Assembly (NCBI GenBank): GCA_027923505.1
Contig: BROI01000001.1
Location: 962,501 to 1,026,500 of the forward strand
DNA: 64,000 bases
Direction: 5' to 3'
Source: Mayamaea pseudoterrestris
Lineage: Eukaryota; Bacillariophyta; Bacillariophyceae; Sellaphorales; Sellaphoraceae
This document shows, piece by piece, positions 41,145-50,768 of the stretch (position 1 is the stretch's first letter; each line of letters opens with the position of its first letter). The translations under genes and the position numbers were made by a program. The notes beneath the pieces are model-generated. The model saw only the letters and a program-made list of their open reading frames with translations. It made no database searches and was not told where the DNA came from.

Positions 41145-43595
41145 TTATTCTAGCTTCTTGAGTAGTGGTGATGATGGCGATGTAAGCCATGGTGGGTTCA
41201 TGTGTTCCCGATGCGTCGTTCGCGTCACCTTTGTGGTTGGGTTGCAGTGCTTTTCACCCTCACTTGTTATCTCCTGTTTGCTATGTTGCAAATAGTAGTT
41301 AAGTAGTCTTGTCGTTGCAGGATTGCCCGTGACTACCTTCTTGCCTTGCCGGCCGTCGACCAGATGATTCTTCACGTCAAGCGCAAGCTTCTTGCCGAGC
41401 TCAACTCCCCACTGGTCAAAGGAGTTAATGTCCCACATAAATCCTTGAACAGCCGTTCGATGCTCGTAAATGGCAAGCAGCTGACCGCATGTATACGCCG
41501 TCAACTTGGGGAACAAGAGAGAGAGGCTTGGTCGGTTGCCCTTAAAGACGCGATGGGCAATGAGATCCTCAGGCACTCCTTCCGCTCGGACCTCTTCGAT
41601 AGTCTTGCCAGAAGCAAGGGCGTCAGGCTGCGCGAAAAAGTTGGCCATGAGCTCGTCATGCGAGGAAAGCTTCTCCCCGTCAAGAATGTAGTCGTGCTGT
41701 GACGTGACGAAGCCGATAAAGTCGCAAGGTACAGTCTGTCCCATGTGCAAGAGCTGGTAGAACGAGTGCTGTCCATTGGTCCCAGCTTCGCCAAAATCAA
41801 TCTCGCCAACTGGATAGTCAACCTCAAGGCCTTGTTTGGTCATGCACTTGCCGTTCGATTCCATATCAAGCTGTTGAATGTGCGCCGGCAGCTTCAACAA
41901 TGCTTCCGAGTAAGGCAGGCAAGTCCGCGTCTTGTACTTCAGAAATGAATGGTTCCAAACGCCGAGCAATCCCATGAGCACAGGAATGTTTCGTTCCAGC
42001 GGCGCCGTCGTAAAATGTTCGTCAATGGACTTGGCACCTCGAAGAAACTTTTCAAAAATATCAAATCCATAGACAAGACTTATCGGAATGCCACCAACGG
42101 CGCTCGAAACACTGTAGCGTCCACCAACCCAGTCCCAAAAGCGGAAAAAGTATTGATCAGTGTCAATTCCAAACTCCTCAACCTTGTCAAGTGCAGATAT
42201 GGACGCGCAGGCGATCACGTGCTTGCGCACAACCTCGGGATCATTGCCCATGAAATCCCACAGCCACTGCCGCATTGTCCGCGCGTTGAGCATGGTTTCA
42301 GCCGTCGTAAACGTCTTGCTGACAATGACAATCATTGTCTCCTCTGGATCCAAGTCGGCGCATGTTCGTTCCACATCGACCGGATCAACGTTGCTCAAGA
42401 AACGTAGCGTATATCCGAGTGCGGCTTGGTGACCTTCCGGCTCTGTCTTCAAACACTCGTGCAGAAACTCTGTTCCAAGGTAAGAGCCACCAATTCCTAC
42501 CGAAACAATGTTTCGAATATGCTTGCCCGTGTAGCCTATAATGCTACCGTTGCGAACGCCGTCGGTAAACTCCTTGATTTGATCCAAAACGTCATGCACT
42601 TCGGCAACAACGTCCACGCCATCGACAACAATCGATCCAACCTCTGTTTTACTCGCTCGCAGTGCCGTATGCAAGACTGCACGCTGCTCCGTAAAGTTAA
42701 TCTTTTGCCCAGTCACCATGGCCTTGATTTTATCAACCAGCTGCTGCTTTTCTGCCAGCGCAAACAAGAATTTCATAGTCTCCAGACTCACGCGCTGCCG
42801 CGAGTAGTCCAAGTACACGCCGTCATGCTGTGCGTACAGCGTACTGGCGCGAACGGGATCCTGCAGCAAGTCGCGCAAATGCGTCGTGGTCAAGTATTCG
42901 GCGTGCTTTTCGAGTCTCTTCCAGTCCTGGCAGTTGGAGACGAGCTGCGGGCGGTTCATGAAGGCGCTAATGAAATTGGAAACGGGGTTGTTATTGTTGC
43001 GATTCGTGGTATCCTTGTCCGAGTCATTGTCTGATGGCGGTGGAGTAGGCGTTGGTGGTTCATTCTCGTCTTCTGGTGGCTTGTTGCCATTGTTATTTTG
43101 TTGCTGATTGCGCTTGCTTCCCCTCACGAGCTTGATGGTTGCTCGATGATGATAGTTCCATCCCTTGGTTGGCTCGACGAGTCCTCGTGGCAATGAAATC
43201 TTGGGGACAAAGGCTTCGTCCCGATATTGCACGACGGATGACGGATGATAATACTTCTTCAAGTCGTCCTTCATGTTGACAAAGGCTTCATCGGACTCAT
43301 CGTCATGATGCTTGTGATTGAGTATCGAGTAATCTTCCGTCTGAATAAGATAGTCTGACTCTTCCTCCGCCTCGAAATCAACGCCAACGCTTGTAGCAAC
43401 TCCGAGGGGATTTATTATAGATCGTTGTCTCTGCTCGTGTATATTTTTGCTGTATTGAAATTGAAAGTGACTGTCGGTAGTCGTAATTGTTCTTGATCGG
43501 CTCGTCGGAACGACTGGAGCAAAGGCATGTGATTGACTGATAGCAGCAAAGGCAGCGAGTAAACAAGTAGCAGCGTGTGAGTTTCGAGTCTTCAT
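41145..43595 (-). CDS. GPI: Glucose-6-phosphate isomerase, plastid-targeted
   Basis: 816 residues in one exon. The N terminus is a signal peptide ending SQSHAFAPV, a form of the ASAFAP motif, so import into the secondary plastid is expected. The catalytic part (about 225-780) shows the eukaryotic PGI landmarks: INFTEQRAVLHTALR, GYTGKHIRNIVSVGIGGSYLG, VSKTFTTAETMLNA, FRFWDWVGGRYSVSSAVG, LMGLLGVWNHSF, the catalytic ESNGK block, GEAGTNGQHSFYQLLHMG, and INSFDQWGVELGKKLA. It interconverts glucose-6-phosphate and fructose-6-phosphate. Between transit signal and enzyme is an extra segment of roughly 150 residues, ending in an Asn/Pro/Asp-rich low-complexity run, which is not part of ordinary PGI (about 550 residues). 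Confidence 0.96.
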   Translation of the reverse strand: MKTRNSHAATCLLAAFAAISQSHAFAPVVPTSRSRTITTTDSHFQFQYSKNIHEQRQRSIINPLGVATSVGVDFEAEEESDYLIQTEDYSILNHKHHDDESDEAFVNMKDDLKKYYHPSSVVQYRDEAFVPKISLPRGLVEPTKGWNYHHRATIKLVRGSKRNQQQNNNGNKPPEDENEPPTPTPPPSDNDSDKDTTNRNNNNPVSNFISAFMNRPQLVSNCQDWKRLEKHAEYLTTTHLRDLLQDPVRASTLYAQHDGVYLDYSRQRVSLETMKFLFALAEKQQLVDKIKAMVTGQKINFTEQRAVLHTALRASKTEVGSIVVDGVDVVAEVHDVLDQIKEFTDGVRNGSIIGYTGKHIRNIVSVGIGGSYLGTEFLHECLKTEPEGHQAALGYTLRFLSNVDPVDVERTCADLDPEETMIVIVSKTFTTAETMLNARTMRQWLWDFMGNDPEVVRKHVIACASISALDKVEEFGIDTDQYFFRFWDWVGGRYSVSSAVGGIPISLVYGFDIFEKFLRGAKSIDEHFTTAPLERNIPVLMGLLGVWNHSFLKYKTRTCLPYSEALLKLPAHIQQLDMESNGKCMTKQGLEVDYPVGEIDFGEAGTNGQHSFYQLLHMGQTVPCDFIGFVTSQHDYILDGEKLSSHDELMANFFAQPDALASGKTIEEVRAEGVPEDLIAHRVFKGNRPSLSLLFPKLTAYTCGQLLAIYEHRTAVQGFMWDINSFDQWGVELGKKLALDVKNHLVDGRQGKKVVTGNPATTRLLNYYLQHSKQEITSEGEKHCNPTTKVTRTTHREHMNPPWLTSPSSPLLKKLE

Positions 43596-44015
43596 TTTTA
43601 TTTCAATGGCAGGTAGATTATAGAAATATTCGGGTTAATGATGCAGCGGAGAAACTGAGCTGATCGTGTCGAACTCGGTGGAAGATGAGGTACTCGTACG
43701 ACTCGGAACGATTGACTCGCAAAATGCTTTTCGGCAGCGTCACCCAAGTCTATTGAAATGACTTTTTCAAGCAAGAAGCTCTCGTTCGCAGTCGCTGAAG
43801 CCGATAGACAAAAAGACAAACGGCTAAATTGGCATACGCATCAAGTCCATGGTGTCAAGGCAGTGCGTTGCGCCGTCGAAGCGCAACAGCCTCTCTTCGA
43901 CGGCCGAAAACGAACCCTCTATGAGTCTAGCCATTGCACTCTGAGTTCGTCAATCCTCTCTTTGCTTGAACGCCGTCATTGTGACTGTGTATTGTCGCAT
44001 ATTGCTTGCATAAAC
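43596..44015. other. Divergent region upstream of GPI
   Basis: About 420 bases. A + strand frame opens at 43758 and runs on into the next entry, but its first 85 codons show no protein-like character. Confidence 0.4.
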
Positions 44016-44228
44016 ATGCCGAAAAAGGGTCATGCGAGGCCTCCATCCAATGATTGGTACACTTTCTACGCAACTCTACGTGAAGAGGTCCCAAAGAAGG
44101 ACGACTCACTTGCACGACGAAATATCGACGAATGCGAGCAAGCTTACCTTGATATAACTCCTATTATCAGTGCAAATTGTATATATATCCTCCGTCGCAT
44201 GTCTATGAAGCAAATTCCTTGTTGTTGA
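44016..44228 (+). CDS. Uncertain small gene or first exon
   Basis: ATG at 44016 opens 70 codons (MPKKGHARPPSNDWYTFYAT...) with a mix of charged and aromatic residues that looks protein-like up to about DITPI. It then passes into an AT-rich stretch with a possible donor (GTATAT near 44180). If an intron is removed there, the frame could continue for another 40 or so codons, but I cannot fix the acceptor. No family recognised. Confidence 0.25.
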   Translation: MPKKGHARPPSNDWYTFYATLREEVPKKDDSLARRNIDECEQAYLDITPIISANCIYILRRMSMKQIPCC

Positions 44229-44485
44229 CTATTGTAATTCGCCATGGTCGTGCCCGATGGTGCTCCGTGCGACTGCGCCTACCGGCATTGGATGGAAGAA
44301 CAACCCTATCCCTACTCGGGAATCTTTATTGGTTCGGCTGATTCAACTTGCGAACGGTGAAACCACTGCGACGGTACCAAAGAATTTGTGAGGGTTTTGA
44401 TATCGGCTGGCTCGCAAGACACGCCTCAAGTCGCGCTCGCCAAAATTTCCTTCGTCGTCGTCTTGGGCACACACACAAGTCGACC

Positions 44486-45067
44486 ATGGAGGAGACACAC
44501 GAGTCCACCAGCCAGTCTCCTTTCTCTCGGTCGTCTCCTCTTGTAAAGCGCTTGCGCTTTAGTTCTTCGGGATCGGATATCCATTGGTCTCCCAAATTTG
44601 ACTTGTCACTGCTCGAGCTGCCGAACTCAGGAGGGTTTCAAACACCGCCGCAGTCTCCTCGCATTCTCGTTGCACCCGGTGCCCCATGCCGCGGCGGCCG
44701 GAACATGATTGTTGATGAACCGGATGTTGGAGATGCCGACTATGCTCGGTTTCGTCATCATTCATTGCATCGGACGGGGACTATGAAAACGTATGAGCGC
44801 GTGCTTGAGCGAGTTCGGCAGGAGCTTGGTGGAAAGGAACGCGGAAAGATGTCGCCTCACTCCAAATGCAGCGGGCAAACTGTAAACAGTGTTTTTGAAT
44901 TGGAGCACCAAGACGACTGGCGCAACGAATGGTTTCCTGACGATGCCTCCGAGCAAGACCAGCATGGCCGAGAGGAGCTCTGTCGCAATCAAGTCGTCAA
45001 GAATTCGACGAATGGCGGGTCACGCGAGCTCGGACATTATCAAGACAAGCATGAGCTCCTTGGGTAG
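44486..45067 (+). CDS. Hypothetical protein, about 193 residues
   Basis: The start is taken at ATG 44486. The frame is open upstream to 44348, but that part is basic and looks like a leader. The protein is Ser/Pro-rich at first (SPFSRSSPLVKRLRF, TPPQSPRI), with several SP/TP sites that could be phosphorylated by proline-directed kinases. A central charged helix follows (TYERVLERVRQELGGKERGK), then an acidic stretch with EWFPDD. It looks like a small nuclear or regulatory protein. No domain recognised. Confidence 0.5.
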   Translation: MEETHESTSQSPFSRSSPLVKRLRFSSSGSDIHWSPKFDLSLLELPNSGGFQTPPQSPRILVAPGAPCRGGRNMIVDEPDVGDADYARFRHHSLHRTGTMKTYERVLERVRQELGGKERGKMSPHSKCSGQTVNSVFELEHQDDWRNEWFPDDASEQDQHGREELCRNQVVKNSTNGGSRELGHYQDKHELLG

Positions 45068-45770
45068 CTCCGTCACCTTGACGTTGGATGCTTTTGCGCT
45101 TTGGCAAGCCTTCGCATAAGTGTGTGACATAGTCACATGTGCTGCGGAAAGGGATGACATGTTGAACGAATGAAGAAGTAATAATATCGTGTGCGTGGCG
45201 GCGTAAATATTCACTAGAATAACGACATTCATAATAGAAAAAGTGGAAGATAGAGTACTTTTGCCGCCTCCAGCCAGCGTGTATATTATTGTGGTTGTGG
45301 TAGGATATATCCGGATACGACTTACGTACCGGTATGCTTCACGACATTAATTGGTGCACACCCACTGCGACGCAGATGACGTCAATCGCACAATGACCCC
45401 TCACATTGACCGTGCTACATAGCTATCCCAAAGCACAATGTTTTACAGTAGGAGTATGCTCTCAAAGAGTCATTGATTCCCATTTGAATTCTGCAATTTG
45501 TTCCATATACCAGTAGTTAAAAGTTGTTGTTATAACCCATCAAATCTTGCTTTGAAGGCCAGTGTCAATTTTACTGTCTACTGCTTGGCAGTGTTTGTTA
45601 GCTATCCCAGACACATTGCTATGCTTTAGGAGTATGCTCTCAGAGAGCCATCAAATACCACTCAATTACTGCAATCTCTAGCCTCTTCGTCTGTTCCATA
45701 TAGACTAAAATTGTTGGCACCACTGTTTGACAGTCTTTCTTTGCGTGCGCGGAGCGCGTAAAAGGCTTTG
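45068..45770. other. Intergenic, AT-rich, repeat-bearing
   Basis: No gene is seen. Its right half holds a diverged tandem repeat of about 180 bases, described separately, next to the copia fossil. Confidence 0.55.
45421..45720. repeat. Diverged tandem repeat, two copies about 180 bases apart
   Basis: Copy 1 begins AGCTATCCCA at 45421 and copy 2 with the same ten bases at 45600. Both then carry TAGGAGTATGCTCTCA (45449 and 45627; copy 1 has GTAGGAG) followed by A/GAGAG and CAT, and later TGTTCCATATA. About two thirds of positions agree overall. It may be an old element fragment or a duplicated non-coding block. No frame is open through it. Confidence 0.7.
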
Positions 45771-45810
45771 TGAAACCATTGTATCCTGCCACCCTCAAGG
45801 GGGATAAATT

Positions 45811-45935
45811 TTCTCAAAGGGTGCATCGTCACTCGTCCACTCCTTCGGTTAGCGCCCCTTCACCACGCTTCTTAAATCTTGCCGTCTTCGCGTCCGCCCT
45901 CTTGGTTTGGGTTCTCATCGATGCTCCAACCACAC
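45811..45935 (-). repeat. LTR-like end repeat of the copia fossil (low-coordinate copy)
   Basis: Shares, in the same order and orientation, CCACTCCTTCGGTT, a CTTAAA block, a GTCTTCG block and GGTTTGG.TTCTCATC.ATGCTC with the stretch 49769-49900. Direct repeats at both ends of an element coded on the minus strand fit LTRs or their fragments. Confidence 0.7.
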
Positions 45936-46133
45936 TCCTTTGGGCAGTGTGCTCGAGGCCAGATTCATAACCAGGTTGCGGCTTGCCAAACTGGGCTGCA
46001 ATGGTTTCGTGAAGGAAATCCGCGACCATGTCTCCGCTGCTTCAACCACGCTGTCGCTGCGTCAAGTACCGAACATTCATGTGTCGCGTGCGCTTTGTTG
46101 AGCTTCTGCCATTCTTTTCCAACAGCATTGAAC

Positions 46134-47636
46134 TCATATTGTCTTGGTACAATTTTCTGTCTTGCCCCGGACTTGCGCCTTCAGAGTACCATCGCTGTAA
46201 TTCAGGTGCAACTGCGGTAGCACATCATGAACTCCCACGACTTCACTCTCCGTCGAGCTTCTTGTTACCAACTTCTGTTTAGCCGACGTACTGTACACTG
46301 ATCCTTGACCAAGTGTCATTGTTCCACCAGTGTGACCCTTCATGTCTGGGTGTACCGCGTACGACGCATCCACCCACCACTGGACTATCCCGGACTGGTC
46401 CGCCTTCAGCGTCAACACCATGTCCACGCTTCCGCGTAAATATTTAATCACTCTTGCAGCCTTCTTATAGTCGTCTTCGTCAGGCTGCTGCAGCCTCGTG
46501 CTCAAGAAAGAAATCGCTGTGCGAATATCCGGTCGCGCTCGCTGACTCAGATACAGACACTGCATCACAATCGTCACAAAAATCTGCTTCTTTGCTTCGC
46601 TCAACATGACTGGATTTTCCGAGATCTGAAACAAGTGACTGGCGGCCGGAGTAGCTGCCGTTCCATCCATGTCGTCCGGCGCATGATGAAGGATGTTCTT
46701 CACATAGTCAACCATGTTGATTGCTACTTCTCCAGGCTTAGTATAGTCCAATACCATGCCGAGGTAGTCGTGCACTTTTCCGCGTGACTTATTCATTGGA
46801 GTCTCCTTGCCGAACTCCTCATCCATCTGCGCGATGAACTCATTCACTACGCTCACGTCGACGTGTGAAATCTTCAAATCGTCCACGTGCCATCCCACGG
46901 TGATTTGCTTTCCATTGACAATCTTGTTACACACACACGGATCGTACGGGTTCTTCTCGAAGCCCCACTCAAGCAATTTTGCAGACAGCTTCTCCCAGAA
47001 TAGTCGTGCTGCTCGAAGCGTACCATAAAGCGCCATGAGTAATTCGACGTACATGACTTTCTCGCCATTCTCCATTGTGACGCAAGGCTCGTACATCTCG
47101 CGATCAATTTCCAACAGTAGCTCCACCATCTTCCCAGTGAAACGTACGTGCACCAACTCATCCATTTCCGCTTGCATGAAAGCGCCTGGTACATCAACTA
47201 CAGCAACCTCGCGCCCTTCCATAGCGTCAATGATAGCCGTCAGAAATATGGCCTCTGTCGCTATCGTTGGAGATGCTGCGTCTTCCTTTGCAGTGTATGC
47301 TCGTTGCTTGCGTCCATCCGCGCAACCGCGTCCCTTCACTGTCCCGCATCGCTTGCGCTTGAGAAACATCAAATACGCCAGCGCGTCCTTGCGCTGCTGC
47401 GGAGTCAGAGTGCACTGGGGGACTGCCTTCATGACGTGCCTGTCGTGTAGCTGCTGCATTTCCTTGCGCACTGCCTCCACTCCAGCATCGCCGAAAGCCT
47501 TTAAACCTTGTCGCATGTTCATCTGTGCCGTGACGAGTGGCTCCGACACTTCCTCTGCAGCGTCGAGCGTGAACAAATGAGCGAACGATCGAGGTTTGCG
47601 CGCACGCAGGCCATACCGACCCAGTGCGTGGGCCAA
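46134..47636 (-). pseudogene. Copia reverse transcriptase/RNase H region (fossil)
   Basis: Shows RVT_2-type motifs: AFMQAEMDELVHVR, YGTLRAARLFWEKL, NPYDPCVCNK, the catalytic-box WHVDDLK, and an RNase H stretch with WWVDASYAVH and STAKQKL.TRSSTESE-like sequence. Part of the decayed element, not a host gene. Confidence 0.88.
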
Positions 47637-47899
47637 CGCGCATCGAAATCCTCTTCGTCTGCAGCAGCTGGCACTCCTTCAATTTCGCCTTCATCGGGCA
47701 CTCCTTCAATTCGCCATCATCCCACGGCTGGCGCGTCGTCGAGTTCGCCGTCAATGGCCTCACATCACCAGCCTCGTCGCCCGGCACTCCTTCGATTGCG
47801 CCGTCACACCATCGTCGTCGTCGCTGTCATCGTCATCGGTCGCATTCACTCCTTCGCTTCCGCCGGCAGATCGTCGTCGCCGCGAAGCGTCGTCATCGT

Positions 47900-48470
47900 A
47901 ATCAGAGTCATCATCATCCTCGTCGTCATCATCGTGCGCATGACCGGCTCAGCAGCCTCCGCAACACGGTGGCGGTCCATGAACACGATGCCGGATTGGC
48001 CTTTTGTTGACGAGCGAGACGATGCACGCGCTCAATGACATCATCAGGCATGGGCAAAGGCGTAGCGTGGCTACGATTCAGGATTTTTCCCGAAGACAAA
48101 CTGAGGGAAATAAAACCCGCCCTGCACATTACCAGTCGGGCGCAGAGCCAGCGCACCAATCGTGCGCGCCTGCATGTCATTACTGTGTGACTCATGCGTT
48201 TGCACATACTGACCAAATTCATACTTGCAATGCCGATTAAAGTCAACTGTCTGACCAGTCACAATGGTGCGTGGACTGAGATCCTTCGAAATGCCACGCT
48301 CGTTCGGAAACGCATTCAACCAAAACACGGCAGACTTCGTCATCTCGATAACCAATCGTGCCGGCACGTGCTTAAACGGCAGCGTGTTGTATGTCGCGCG
48401 CACCCGTTCCTTCACGACACGGATAAAACGTTCAATTTCACCAACATGCTCTCACGTCGCATGAGAAGCA
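47900..48470 (-). pseudogene. Copia integrase C-terminal region (fossil)
   Basis: A stretch reading FWLNAFPNERGISKDLSPRT and then QYVQTHESHSNDM resembles the region after the integrase core in diatom copia elements. Boundaries are approximate. Part of the decayed element. Confidence 0.65.
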
Positions 48471-48488
48471 TTGGGCAACTCCCATCCA

Positions 48489-49655
48489 TCAGAGCCGCGA
48501 CGACACGGAACCCACCGCTGCGTAAATCTTCAACACAGACTCAATTGCCTTCACAAACATAACCGGAAGCGTACGGTTTTGAATCACCTCGATCGTAGCA
48601 AAACGAAATTGCTGCGGGAGAACGTCACCAACATGGGCATGCTTGCCACGACGCTGCATGATGTTGTATGCATCGTGGATTGTCAACGGGAAGTTGTCGT
48701 GCCCGTCGAGGTAGCAGTTGCGCAAGTGCTTGCAATACCCAGCGTATTCGCCCGTTGCGCCACGCACGAAAAGCATCGCAAGCTCGAGCTCTTCGGCGGC
48801 CTTGATATCCTCCTTGTTCGCCTTGTTACGATTGTCATCCTTGGCAATGTTCAGTGCCACGATCTCGTTGTGCATCGTGACGCCAACCGCCTTCGCCACG
48901 TCTGCCAGCGTGACCATGCTTTCATAATATTTCTGCAGGCTTTCGCGCGCTCCTTGAGTACGTCCGAACAACTCAGCTTGAATGTCCACGACTTGATCCA
49001 CAAGTTTGCAGCGCCCTTCGTACGTATGCGAGATCTCCTTGATAATCGCCAGCAACTTAATTCCGTCCGTGTCCTCCTCGGCGTCTCGGAACTTGGCGTG
49101 CGACTTGACACGATCCTTCATACGCTCCGTGCATTGTCCATACAACACGGCGTAGAGACCAGCGAGGAAGTCGGAGTACACACGCACGCGCTCGACATGC
49201 TCTTTCTTGTCGGCCTTGTATTCCTCGAGCATTATGGACCAGTCCGAGTCCGTCGTGTCGGCATCCTTCGTTGGACGCGCAGGCTCGTCAGGAATCTCCA
49301 GTTCCACGTTGCGCATGCCCTTGAGCAGCTCCTTGGTATATTTCTTGTAGGAGCGCCCGACGAAAGTGATGATCTCGTTCGTCGTGCGGATGAATCCATC
49401 GGGATCGCGCGAACCGTTGTAGTCGTAGATGAATCCAGCGAGCGTCGGCTCGCTTCCTTGGAAATTTCCACTCGGCGCACGACTCGGTCCGTTGAGTCTG
49501 CTACCATTGCCTTGATTCCCGGAACGATTCCCAGCACGATTCCCACGACGATAATGACGGTTGCGTCGGTTTCCTTCGCTTGCTGGCGGAGCGGGAGGCG
49601 CACCTCCACCGCTCGACGCCGCTCCTGTCGTCGGAGTATTGCTCGTCGAAGACAT
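48489..49655 (-). pseudogene. Copia Gag-like region (fossil)
   Basis: A Gly/Asn/Arg-rich N terminus is followed by a helical region rich in Lys, Glu and Asp. The position just inside the 5' end repeat and before the integrase and RT regions is that of gag. I see no strong sequence signature beyond position and composition. Confidence 0.65.
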
Positions 49656-49768
49656 GTCTTTTCACTCGCTTCTTGGAGAAAATGTTGGATCTAGAATATA
49701 TCTTGCGCGCCCTTGAAGCGACACTAATGATTAAGCAGAACAGAGTCAATAAAACCACTTTACTTATT

Positions 49769-49900
49769 TTCTCCAAGAAGTGATCGTCCTCGATCCACTC
49801 CTTCGGTTGCCGCTTACCGCGCTTACTTAAACGTGACCGTCTTCGTGACGTCACCGCTGTCGCTTCGGTTTGGTTTCTCATCCATGCTCAACACTCTTCA
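49769..49900 (-). repeat. LTR-like end repeat of the copia fossil (high-coordinate copy)
   Basis: Direct-repeat partner of 45811-45935. It lies just upstream of the Gag-like region, where a 5' LTR is expected. Confidence 0.7.
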
Positions 49901-49936
49901 TCCGTTTCAGAGTACCATCGCTGTAATTCAGGTGCA

Positions 49937-50768
49937 TTGCAAGTGCTTTTTCCTTCATTTAAAACATGACAATGGCTGCATGACGCATCCTCAACCTACA
50001 CTATCAAAGTATATGACCTTGGGACGTAAACGTTTTTATAGAAAGAGTCATAAACTTGATCCCAGATGCTTCAATGTGCCATCAATGTCTGGCTCCTGCC
50101 ATGTCGTACGAATAGAAATTGTAACAATAATAATCGTTTTGAAACAATCGGCACATCAGATACCAATAATTGAGGAAACACATGCGTAGTAGGCCATGGG
50201 AATGGTTGTTATAGTGTGCTTTTGCGTTGTCCGTCAAGGCAATTCTTCCACGTGTGTGGGGTACGATACATGACCTCAAAACTAAAAGCTGGCCTATTTT
50301 AACTTGACAGTAATGCTTTCACTAGCATATAATGACTGTTTGCAAAGTTATAGATCAAACAAAGGCTTAAAAAGGTGAATTTGAAGGGATCCTTTTACGT
50401 TCTTTATCGCGGTGCTATCGACGGCAGTTCCTCGACTTGTGTAGAATTTTGCAAAAGTCTTAGCGGTACAGCGTTTCAATCCGGTACCCAATGGTCGCTA
50501 CATAGTATTCAAGATCGTCAAACCCTAACAGTTTGTACAGTTAAAATTCACAGTAAATTTGTGGCGCCAACTTCGATGCACACCCTGTAAATTTATCCCC
50601 CTTGGCCACCCTCCCCGCCCCGCGAATGTTTTTTTTTTGTTATTTGTCGTAGCAGCACTCATGTTGAAGTCGCAGATCGGAGAAACGAAACGCGACGATC
50701 CATCAGCACTATTCGCACGACGCTCCATTCTTGTTTGTTCCCGCACAGCAAGCACGAGACAAGAAAGG
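49937..50768. other. Intergenic between the copia fossil and PPOX
   Basis: About 830 bases with no supported gene. It contains one half of a perfect 16-base inverted pair (50589-50604, partner 45796-45811), a short T run at 50632-50639 and, at its right, the PPOX promoter and leader. The PPOX frame stays open upstream to 50559 without adding a sensible N terminus. Confidence 0.5.

Larger units (their letters stand above)
45811..49936 (-). mobile_element. Ty1/copia LTR retrotransposon fossil (diatom CoDi-like)
   Basis: An LTR retrotransposon lying on the minus strand. Parts in order from high to low coordinates are a repeat-like left end, a Gag-like region, an integrase-like region, and a reverse transcriptase with RNase H. 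The gene order, with integrase before reverse transcriptase, and the RT motifs place it in Ty1/copia. The element is clearly broken, with several breaks between gag and pol, and is best read as a fossil. The two end repeats differ at perhaps a quarter of positions by eye, which suggests an old insertion. The right end looks like a junction with remains of another copy (see findings). Confidence 0.88.

Noticed and set aside
42426-43034. 202-codon + strand frame
   Set aside because: Antisense to the glucose-6-phosphate isomerase gene.
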